Assembly: GCA_028279515.1 (NCBI GenBank)
Contig: JANQNQ010000001.1
Location: 372,001-436,000, forward strand
DNA from: Flavobacteriaceae bacterium
GTDB lineage: Bacteria; Bacteroidota; Bacteroidia; Flavobacteriales; Flavobacteriaceae
Direction of reading: 5' to 3'
DNA length: 64,000 bases
Position 1 is the first letter of the stretch, and each line of letters begins with the position of its first letter. This document shows, piece after piece, positions 17,407-23,453 of this stretch. A model generated the notes under the pieces. It was not told the origin of the DNA and did no database searches. It was given only the letters and a program-made list of their open reading frames with translations. The translations under genes were made by a program, and so were the position numbers.

Positions 17407-17444
17407 AAAAAAAGCCCCGTGAGATTTAACGATCTCACAGGGCT
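17407..17444 (-). terminator. Intrinsic terminator after the cupredoxin gene
   Basis: On the minus strand, AGCCC-type and GTGAGAT arms (17413-17425 with 17432-17444) form a long stem with one mismatch, followed by TTTTTTT. It ends the AhpD-like/cupredoxin unit. Confidence 0.85.
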
Positions 17445-17473
17445 CCGTCACCTAACCAATTACCCCACTGTAG

Positions 17474-17848
17474 TTATTGTACGATCAAGGTATTGTCTGT
17501 TGATGTAGGGTTTAATGGGCAAAAGTAAACGTACTCCCCTTTGGCCAACTTTGTCGGTTTAGAAGTTTGTTTTGCTCCAGTAGAAACGGCTTTTGTTACA
17601 TAGGCCGTTTTGATGTGATTTTTTGGATCGTTAAGGTCTTTTCCTTTTTTGACCAAAACGAATCCTACATCATGTCCTACACCATTGTTGGCAATCTCGA
17701 ATACATATGTACCCTGAGATACCGTGATCTGTTTTTGTGTAAACTCTCCTTTGGTTTGTTCAAGAGAGATGGTCTTTGCTTGGCTCTGTGCATTTGATGT
17801 AAATGCAAATCCAAGAATCAATGCGAATGCTAAAAGAACTTTTTTCAT
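17474..17848 (-). CDS. Periplasmic cupredoxin-like protein with incomplete copper site
   Basis: 124 residues with a signal peptide ending SNAQS. The mature domain has the cupredoxin pattern: FTQKQITVSQGTYVFEIANNGVGHDVGF, then GEYVYFCPLNPT and a short final strand. H59 and C110 correspond to two of the type 1 copper ligands. The usual His and Met that follow the Cys loop (C-x2-4-H-x-M) are absent: after C110 come PLNPTSTDN and the end. A normal blue-copper site is therefore unlikely; the protein may bind copper differently or have another role. It is 19 bases downstream of the AhpD-like gene and has its own terminator. Confidence 0.78.
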   Translation of the reverse strand: MKKVLLAFALILGFAFTSNAQSQAKTISLEQTKGEFTQKQITVSQGTYVFEIANNGVGHDVGFVLVKKGKDLNDPKNHIKTAYVTKAVSTGAKQTSKPTKLAKGEYVYFCPLNPTSTDNTLIVQ

Positions 17849-17867
17849 TTTGTTTGTTGGTTTAATG

Positions 17868-18416
17868 TTATGCTAATTGAGATTCTAAAGGTTGTGCGAC
17901 TGGAAAGTCAACCGGAACTTTCGTTGTGCTGTGTAAATAGTTAGAGATGGTCTTGTCACCTACAAGAACGATGGTGTCTACCAAGTTTTCTTTGGTGTAT
18001 CCTGCTTCTAGGAAGTTTTCGATTACGGCTTGATCCGTACGTCCTCTGTTTTCTGTAGCGTTTTTGGCCAAACGAGCCAAGGCGTCCAGTTTATTGTCAA
18101 AAGAAGCTCTACCTGCTCTTAGCTCAAGGATTTGCTCGTCGTTGAAGCCGTTCATTTTTCCTATAGCAGTGTGGGCAGACAAGCAATAAATACACTCGTT
18201 AACCTGGCTTACAGCTAAGTTTACAACTTCTTTTTCTTTGGCTGATAGTGATGTCTTTGCATTTGCAAAGGCCAAATAATTGCCCAATGCGTTTTCTGAG
18301 TGCGCGTAGGTAGCATAAAGATTTGGTACGAAACCTAAAGCTTTGTTTAAGTTGTCAAAGATCGCTTGGTTGTTAGCGCTTACTTCTTCTCTAGTTGGTA
18401 CATTGAATGTGCTCAT
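17868..18416 (-). CDS. Carboxymuconolactone decarboxylase / AhpD-like peroxidase family protein
   Basis: 182 residues. The AhpD core motif is E74-C75-x2-C78-x3-H82 (NECIYCLSAHT), the site used for thiol-based peroxide reduction or related redox chemistry. The surrounding helices (LSAKEKEVVNLAVSQ and LARLAKNATENRG) fit the family. Despite the family name it lacks evidence of being a true carboxymuconolactone decarboxylase, and the CxxC argues for redox function. Its ATG overlaps the stop of a small upstream reading frame (ATGA). It is followed after 19 bases by the cupredoxin gene. The same neighbourhood holds DoxX and an AraC regulator. Confidence 0.85.
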   Translation of the reverse strand: MSTFNVPTREEVSANNQAIFDNLNKALGFVPNLYATYAHSENALGNYLAFANAKTSLSAKEKEVVNLAVSQVNECIYCLSAHTAIGKMNGFNDEQILELRAGRASFDNKLDALARLAKNATENRGRTDQAVIENFLEAGYTKENLVDTIVLVGDKTISNYLHSTTKVPVDFPVAQPLESQLA

Positions 18417-18514
18417 GTGATTAAATTTTTATGTGAATGTTTTATTTGAAATTTCTTGATACAAAATTCGGACTCAGCAGCACGACATTCCATACAGATA
18501 TTTCCTTGCTGCAT
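18413..18514 (-). CDS. Small Cys-containing ORF, possibly the second half of a frameshifted gene
   Basis: 33 codons from an ATG at 18514; the TGA overlaps the ATG of the AhpD-like gene. The peptide holds C-M-E-C and a further Cys (MQQGNICMEC at the start). Its frame is open upstream to 18538, where it lies in the +1 frame relative to the end of the ORF at 18528-18695. Deleting one A in the CTAAATC at 18536-18542 would join the two into one protein of about 91 residues. Alone, it could be a chance frame. It may be the 3' part of a pseudogene or of a gene with a sequencing error or programmed frameshift. No family recognised. Confidence 0.25.
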   Translation of the reverse strand: MQQGNICMECRAAESEFCIKKFQIKHSHKNLIT

Positions 18515-18527
18515 ATCAATTTGTCCC

Positions 18528-18695
18528 TTACGGTTGATTTAGGTTGATTACGTGGGGCTTTTCGGCGTCGCAATAGTAATCGTGCAGTCCTTTTTGCTCG
18601 CAATGCGTTTTAGGGCTGATCGTGTTTTTAATGATGTTATTGCTTCGTCTGAATATGTTGATCAAATTAAAGATCGAGGTGTTTTTTACGTTCAT
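18528..18695 (-). CDS. Small Cys/His-containing hypothetical protein (55 aa)
   Basis: 55 residues from the ATG at 18695, stopping at TAA 18530-18528. The N-terminal 25 residues are basic and amphipathic (SIFNLINIFRRSNN). The C-terminal half has H31-C32, H38, C42 and H48 in a compact, polar context (THCEQKGLHDYYCDAEKPH), which could bind a metal or form a disulfide. The upstream A/T-rich tract is consistent with a Bacteroidota start region. It lies between the DoxX terminator and the AhpD-like gene on the same strand, probably heading that operon. No family was recognised, and the frame may continue into 18538-18413 after a +1 shift. Confidence 0.4.
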   Translation of the reverse strand: MNVKNTSIFNLINIFRRSNNIIKNTISPKTHCEQKGLHDYYCDAEKPHVINLNQP

Positions 18696-18794
18696 CTTGT
18701 ACTTGTTTTAAATTGACAGTACAAAGATGCTTCTAAAAAGGAGGGAAGTACATGTAAGGATGGCACGACCACATGTCGATATTTCCCTAATTAA

Positions 18795-18833
18795 TGAAAA
18801 AGCCCTGAAGTAGAGAACGCTCACTTCAGGGCT
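18795..18833 (-). terminator. Intrinsic terminator after doxX
   Basis: A 10-bp perfect stem, AGCCCTGAAG / CTTCAGGGCT (18801-18810 with 18824-18833), is followed on the minus strand by TTTTTC. It lies 24 bases beyond the doxX stop and separates doxX/AraC from the small-ORF/AhpD unit. Confidence 0.85.
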
Positions 18834-18857
18834 AGGGTAGTAGTTGTGATTCGTATT

Positions 18858-19244
18858 TTATTTGAATCGGCTTCCTATAATAGGAATTGACTTTTTGTAT
18901 AACCAGAGAACAATTGCGCTAAGCACAAAGGTTACTACAGCCGTTCCGAAGAGAACCCCTCCATCGCCTTTAACTTCTATACCCAAAGTAGTAAGGTGCA
19001 TCATGATGGCGCCACCAATGATTCCTAGGGTCAGTGCAGCACCAAGCCAAGCAGTTCTTGGTATCAAGAGCAAGATACCGGCAATAAGTTCGGCAATACC
19101 GATGCCTATTCTTCCTATGGGTTCTAATCCAACGGTTTCAAAGATGTAGACACTATCTGGATGGGCGGTGAATTTAAATCGCAACGTTTGAATGAGAATC
19201 ACTGCCACAATAATTCTCAATGCAATAGGAAGGTACTTCTTCAT
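18858..19244 (-). CDS. DoxX-family membrane protein
   Basis: 128 residues with four hydrophobic helices (residues of about 5-21, 43-62, 68-88, 98-117). The family features are visible: a first helix rich in Arg/Phe ending LRFKF, then GRIGIGIAELIAGILLLIPRT and GGAIMMHLTTLG. DoxX-type proteins are small integral membrane proteins linked to quinone or thiol redox and oxidative stress; no catalytic residue is diagnostic here. It follows the AraC regulator by 29 bases on the same strand, and a strong terminator follows, so the two form a bicistronic unit. Confidence 0.85.
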   Translation of the reverse strand: MKKYLPIALRIIVAVILIQTLRFKFTAHPDSVYIFETVGLEPIGRIGIGIAELIAGILLLIPRTAWLGAALTLGIIGGAIMMHLTTLGIEVKGDGGVLFGTAVVTFVLSAIVLWLYKKSIPIIGSRFK

Positions 19245-19273
19245 AATTAGTTTTTCTTTTGTTAGTTGAAATG

Positions 19274-20119
19274 TTATAGTATGCTTGTTTCTTTTGTTTT
19301 TTGCTGTCGGAAAGATGATGGTGAAAAACCTGTCTGTTTTTTAAACAGCCGGCTTAAGTGGGAAGCATCATCGAACCCAAGTTCGTACGCCACTTCTTTG
19401 GCGGTTTTATCTGTATAGTAGAGCAGCCTTTTGGCCTCAAGAACAATACGGTCGTGAATTATCTGCAATGGACTCTTTCCATAGCGTGAAAAACGATTAG
19501 AAAGGGTCTTGGGTGATTTGTATAGCTGTTCTGCGTAAAACGATACCGAATGTTCCTTTCTAAAGTGTGTTTCTACCAATTGGTTGAAAGATCGAAAAAG
19601 GTTGGTCTGCTTTTCAGAATCTGTAACTCCTTTATGTGCTTTGAATATGCGAGTGGTCTTGATGATGAACCTAGCCATGAGCATGCGAAGCATTTCTGCT
19701 TGAATGGTGTCCTTGGTCTGCAATTCGTCTAAGAAGATCTTGTGAAGCATATCGAACTTCTCAGATTCGATTGGGTCAAGGGTTATGATGGGTGTCGAAT
19801 GGTCCCCGAAAAATAGGAGTCCGTTGCAACTTACTTCCTTGTCGTGATCTTTGATGCAATAGAACTCTCTGTTAAATTGATACACCACCAAATCATCTCC
19901 ATGCAAGAACTGAAAATGCTGTGCCGTTGTTAAAGCAATGATTTGTCCTTCGCTAAGCATGACGGGGATGCTGTCGACAATAAATTCAGCCAATCCCTCT
20001 TTTACCCAAATAAAGGTAAAGAACTCTAAGAGCTTTGAATTGCGATAATCTTCTAGTAGCGTTTTGTCTGAAACGTTGAGCAAGGCTCCCGTTGAAAATT
20101 CTGAAAATTTATTGATCAT
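19274..20119 (-). CDS. AraC-family transcriptional regulator
   Basis: 281 residues. The N-terminal 170 residues form a cupin-like sensor region (LEFFTFIWVKEGLAEFIVDS, LSEGQIIALTTAQHF). The C-terminal part holds two helix-turn-helix motifs: VSFYAEQLYKSPKTLSNRFSR and TAKEVAYELGFDDASHLSRLFKKQTGFSPSSFR, the latter a full AraC signature. It is likely to act in the cytoplasm as an activator of the adjacent doxX gene and perhaps of the AhpD-like/cupredoxin unit beyond the terminator. The inducer is unknown. Upstream lie two terminators of the preceding zinc-ribbon-family unit. Confidence 0.9.
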   Translation of the reverse strand: MINKFSEFSTGALLNVSDKTLLEDYRNSKLLEFFTFIWVKEGLAEFIVDSIPVMLSEGQIIALTTAQHFQFLHGDDLVVYQFNREFYCIKDHDKEVSCNGLLFFGDHSTPIITLDPIESEKFDMLHKIFLDELQTKDTIQAEMLRMLMARFIIKTTRIFKAHKGVTDSEKQTNLFRSFNQLVETHFRKEHSVSFYAEQLYKSPKTLSNRFSRYGKSPLQIIHDRIVLEAKRLLYYTDKTAKEVAYELGFDDASHLSRLFKKQTGFSPSSFRQQKTKETSIL

Positions 20120-20154
20120 AGCACCTTAGTCTATGTCTTTGCCAAAAAATTACA

Positions 20155-20187
20155 AATAAAAAAGCCCTTTGCAATTGCAAAGGGCCA
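20155..20187 (-). terminator. Second intrinsic terminator upstream of the AraC gene
   Basis: On the minus strand, GGCCCTTTGC-AATT-GCAAAGGGC forms a strong stem followed by TTTTTT. It lies about 95 bases beyond a first terminator, with no annotated gene between them. Confidence 0.8.
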
Positions 20188-20278
20188 GTGAAAATATATG
20201 GACGCGGTATGCGGGGTATTTGTTATATATACGTTTGTCAATAAAACTTTGGATTACTTACAGTCCAATTTCTGTGCC

Positions 20279-20316
20279 AAAAAAAAAGCCTGCAGTAATC
20301 TGCAGGTTTTTTTTAA
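20279..20316 (-). terminator. Bidirectional terminator after the zinc-ribbon-family gene
   Basis: Stem CCTGCAG / CTGCAGG with a short loop, flanked by an A9 run on one side and a T8 run on the other, 17 bases beyond the stop of the gene ending at 20333. It would work in both directions. Confidence 0.85.
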
Positions 20317-20332
20317 TACTATTTGAAGTGGG

Positions 20333-21112
20333 TTATAGCTTAGAAAAAAGCTTTTCCATCTTTTCTTTTTCTTCAGTAGCTAAGGTTGGGTCAACCAAGA
20401 TACGTCCACTGTGTTCGTCAGTGATGATCTTCTTTCTAGAAGCGATCTCCATTTGCACCTGTGGTGGAATGGTGAAGAATGATCCTCCAGAAGCGCCACG
20501 CTCGATCGGCACAACTGCCAATCCATTCTTAACGTTCGAACGAATTCTTTTGTAAGCAGAGACCAAACGATCCTCGATCTTCTTTTCGAATTCTTCAGAC
20601 TTTTCGATCAAGGCCTTTTCTTCTTTTTCAGTCTCAGCCAAGATAGCGTCAAGCTCGTCCTTTTTATGCTTAAGGTGCGTCTCTCTTTCTCCAAGTTTTT
20701 CCTTGGTGTCACCGATCACCTCTTTTTTCTGTTCGATCTGCGATTTGAACTCTTTGATGTTCTTTTCGGCTAATTGAATCTCTAGTTCTTGAAACTCAAT
20801 TTCTTTAGTGATCGAATTGTACTCACGATTGTTACGCACATTCTTTTGCTGCTCGTTGTACTTTTTGATCAATGCCTTAGCCTCTTCAATCAAGTTCTTT
20901 TTATTTTTGATGCTGTCGTCGATAAGTTCAAGGTCAGCATTCAGCTTTTCCATTCTTTTGTTCAATCCAGCAACTTCATCTTCTAGGTCTTCTACTTCCA
21001 ATGGTAGCTCACCTCTAACATTTCTGATCTCGTCCACTCTAGAGTCTATAAGCTGAAGGTCGTATAGTGCGCGTAATTTTTCTTCAACCGTAACTTCTTT
21101 CTTTTTTGCCAT
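20333..21112 (-). CDS. C4-type zinc-ribbon/coiled-coil family protein without the cysteines
   Basis: 259 residues. A long helical hairpin coiled coil covers about residues 10-190 (repeated Lys/Glu/Leu heptads; NNREYNSITKEIEFQELE is the family's central motif). The C-terminal segment follows the zinc-ribbon template IPPQVQMEI...SGRILVDP. In typical family members this part carries two CxxC pairs; here the positions read GASGGS and DEHSG, so all four Cys are missing. It may still fold without zinc. It is followed after 2 bases... in transcription it lies immediately downstream of the Nif3-like gene, a pairing widely conserved, which supports a joint role. Exact function unknown. Confidence 0.85.
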   Translation of the reverse strand: MAKKKEVTVEEKLRALYDLQLIDSRVDEIRNVRGELPLEVEDLEDEVAGLNKRMEKLNADLELIDDSIKNKKNLIEEAKALIKKYNEQQKNVRNNREYNSITKEIEFQELEIQLAEKNIKEFKSQIEQKKEVIGDTKEKLGERETHLKHKKDELDAILAETEKEEKALIEKSEEFEKKIEDRLVSAYKRIRSNVKNGLAVVPIERGASGGSFFTIPPQVQMEIASRKKIITDEHSGRILVDPTLATEEKEKMEKLFSKL

Positions 21113-21114
21113 GT

Positions 21115-22209
21115 TTATGAATACTTGATTGGATTTGTATTGTGTTCAGATAAAACGATTGCAAAATTAGGAATTTTTTTCGTAAGATGATCAACAATCA
21201 AATTTTTTGTATACTGTTCGGTCTCATAGTGTCCGATGTCTGCCAGCAGTATTTTACCCTCAGCCTCGTAGAACTGATGATATTTAAGGTCTGCCGTGAT
21301 AAATGCATCAGCCCCAGCACGTTTGGCAGCCCCAATGGCAAAACTTCCAGAACCCCCTAAAACAGCCACTTTTTTAATAGGTTTATCTAACAGGGCAGAG
21401 TGCCTTACACAGTCGGCATTCATGCGGTCTTTTAAGAAGTTTAGAAAGTCCTTTTCGTTCATCGCATCGTCCAACGTGCCTACCATGCCCATGCCGATGG
21501 TTTGATTGGTGTTGTCAAGGGTAACGATCTCGTATGCGATTTCTTCATAGGGGTGACTACTTTTAAGTGCATTCATTACCTGTCCCTGAAGATGTGAAAG
21601 GAAAGTGATTCCTATTTGCACTTCCGCTTCAAAATGGGTCTTGCCCACGGTTCCTATTGTCGGATTGGCATTTTCTTCTGGTTTAAAACTTCCCTGTCCT
21701 TCTACATTAAAACTACAATGCGAATAATTTCCTATGGTACCGGCTCCTGCGGCAAACAATGCTTCTCTCACACTTTCTGCGTTCTTTTTAGGGACGAAGG
21801 TGGTGAGCTTTTTAATGGTGCCTTTTTTAGGTAGAAGCACTTTTCGGTTATTCAAGCCAAGTTGTTGACAGATTCGGGCGTTAACACCTTCAATCGAATT
21901 GTCCAAGGCGGTATGAATGGCGTAAATAGCAATGTTGTTCTGAATAGCCTTTATGACCACACGTTCAACGTAATTTTTCCCATTTAACTTTTTCAATCCA
22001 GAAAAGATGATCGGATGGAAGGTCACGATCAAGTTGCAGTTTTTCTCAATGGCCTCGTCAACGACAACTTCGAGTGTGTCTAATGTTACGAGAACACCGT
22101 TCACTTCTTGATTGCTATCCCCGACTAAAAGTCCGACATTATCAAAATCTTCGGCATAAGCCGTTGGTGAAAGTTCCTCTAGTTGGGTAATGATGTCTTT
22201 TATGCGCAT
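21115..22209 (-). CDS. Nif3/YbgI-like dinuclear metal-centre protein
   Basis: 364 residues: two halves of the NIF3 fold with a central insert (about residues 130-235, a PII/CutA-like domain as in the longer family members). Likely metal ligands are the His in VTFHPIIFSGLKKL and AIHTALDN, the Asp/His/Glu of LADIGHYETEQY, and the His in LSEHNTNP. The family forms hexameric rings with a di-metal site; proposed activities include GTP cyclohydrolase-like or hydrolase functions, but none is established for this protein. It starts the two-gene unit with the Cys-less zinc-ribbon protein, 2 bases apart. The gene is divergent from lpxK. Confidence 0.9.
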   Translation of the reverse strand: MRIKDIITQLEELSPTAYAEDFDNVGLLVGDSNQEVNGVLVTLDTLEVVVDEAIEKNCNLIVTFHPIIFSGLKKLNGKNYVERVVIKAIQNNIAIYAIHTALDNSIEGVNARICQQLGLNNRKVLLPKKGTIKKLTTFVPKKNAESVREALFAAGAGTIGNYSHCSFNVEGQGSFKPEENANPTIGTVGKTHFEAEVQIGITFLSHLQGQVMNALKSSHPYEEIAYEIVTLDNTNQTIGMGMVGTLDDAMNEKDFLNFLKDRMNADCVRHSALLDKPIKKVAVLGGSGSFAIGAAKRAGADAFITADLKYHQFYEAEGKILLADIGHYETEQYTKNLIVDHLTKKIPNFAIVLSEHNTNPIKYS

Positions 22210-22325
22210 GCTGGTCTAGATATTAACTGAATGAAGGTACGGTAATTTGCGTGGTAAATTTACACAAATAGCCAAATATGTTTTGAAGATATATGCGAAG
22301 AAAAGATAAATATCATACTTTCGTT

Positions 22326-23369
22326 ATGATGAAATGGATCAAGGGCATACTTTTCCCGTTCGCATTGCTCTACAATGCGATTACTGCTATTCGGAATTTT
22401 TTTTACGATCAAGGTATTCTAAGATCTACTTCATTTGATATTCCTATAATCTGCGTAGGAAACCTAAATGTTGGGGGCACCGGTAAATCACCCATGGTCG
22501 AGTATTTGATTCGGCTGTTAAAGGAAGATCATCAATTGGCAACCTTGAGTAGGGGGTACAAGCGAAAGTCTACAGGCTTTCAAATAGGAGGGAAGGATAC
22601 CACCATCGATACCTTAGGCGACGAACCTTTTCAATTCTTCCGAAAGTTTCCAGATATCGCGGTTGCTGTTGATGCGCATCGAGTACATGGAATCCAACGT
22701 ATACTCGAGTTGAAACCGGATATCGATGTTGTGGTATTGGATGATGCGTTTCAACATCGCAAGGTACGTCCTGGCTTTTCTATCCTATTGACTGCTTACG
22801 ACGATCCCTATTATGCTGATTGGCATTTGCCCATGGGATTCTTACGCGAGAGTATTTCGGGCCGTAAAAGGGCAGATTTGATCGTGGTGACCAAATGTCC
22901 TCAAAACCTAAGTAAAGAGGAACAGGAACGCATGAAGAGGAAACTGAAGCCTTATTCTGGACAAGAGGTGTTCTTTACGAAAATCGCTTATGCAGAAGAG
23001 GTATTCGGAAGCGATCAAAGCATGCAGCTTTCAGCGTTGAAGGATGATACATTCGTGCTGGTGACCGGAATCGCAAATCCGAAGCCCATGATTGATTTTC
23101 TAGCGGAAAAAGCATACACTTTTGAACATTTGAAGTTTCCTGACCACCATAATTTTTCCGAAGCAGATATCGAAAGGATTATAACCATAGCTGAAGGAAA
23201 GAAGATCCTAACCACCGAAAAAGACTTTGTGAGGCTTCAAAAGCGTTTGGCGAAAGCCTCCCTTTTTTACTTACCGATAGAAACATCCTTTATAGAAGAT
23301 AAGGCATTGTTTGATGAGAAATTATTGGGGTATATAAAAGAAGAAGTGCGACCCTCGCGATCGCACTAA
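22326..23369 (+). CDS. lpxK: Tetraacyldisaccharide 4'-kinase
   Basis: 347 residues from the ATG at 22326; the next codon is also ATG. The longer frame from 22293 adds residues without family match. After an N-terminal membrane-associated helix (ILFPFALLYNAITAIRNFFYD) comes the P-loop VGNLNVGGTGKSPM. DDAFQHR and the ADLIVVTKCP region follow, typical of LpxK. The enzyme phosphorylates the 4' position of the lipid A precursor at the inner face of the cytoplasmic membrane. Presence of lpxK confirms an LPS-bearing Gram-negative. The gene stands alone, divergent from the Nif3-like gene. Confidence 0.93.
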   Translation: MMKWIKGILFPFALLYNAITAIRNFFYDQGILRSTSFDIPIICVGNLNVGGTGKSPMVEYLIRLLKEDHQLATLSRGYKRKSTGFQIGGKDTTIDTLGDEPFQFFRKFPDIAVAVDAHRVHGIQRILELKPDIDVVVLDDAFQHRKVRPGFSILLTAYDDPYYADWHLPMGFLRESISGRKRADLIVVTKCPQNLSKEEQERMKRKLKPYSGQEVFFTKIAYAEEVFGSDQSMQLSALKDDTFVLVTGIANPKPMIDFLAEKAYTFEHLKFPDHHNFSEADIERIITIAEGKKILTTEKDFVRLQKRLAKASLFYLPIETSFIEDKALFDEKLLGYIKEEVRPSRSH

Positions 23370-23397
23370 CTTAACTAACCAACTCTTATTATTTGAA

Positions 23398-23425
23398 AAT
23401 GAAAACGTAGTAGCGTGTTTTCATT
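23398..23425. terminator. Weak hairpin between convergent lpxK and the sensor kinase gene
   Basis: A 9-bp inverted repeat, AATGAAAAC / GTTTTCATT, with a 10-base loop lies in the convergent gap. It lacks a long T run, so terminator activity is uncertain. Confidence 0.4.
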
Positions 23426-23453
23426 TATATATTATCAAACTGCGTGCCAAAAA

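Noticed and set aside
17868-18416. Calling the AhpD-like gene a carboxymuconolactone decarboxylase of the aromatic pathway
   Set aside because: The ECxxCxxxH motif points to AhpD-type redox chemistry, and the kynurenine route passes through 2-aminomuconate, not carboxymuconolactone.
20198-20326. 42-codon + frame between the two terminators near 20200
   Set aside because: It reads through the A9 run and terminator hairpin (KKKACSNLQVFF) and has no coding character.
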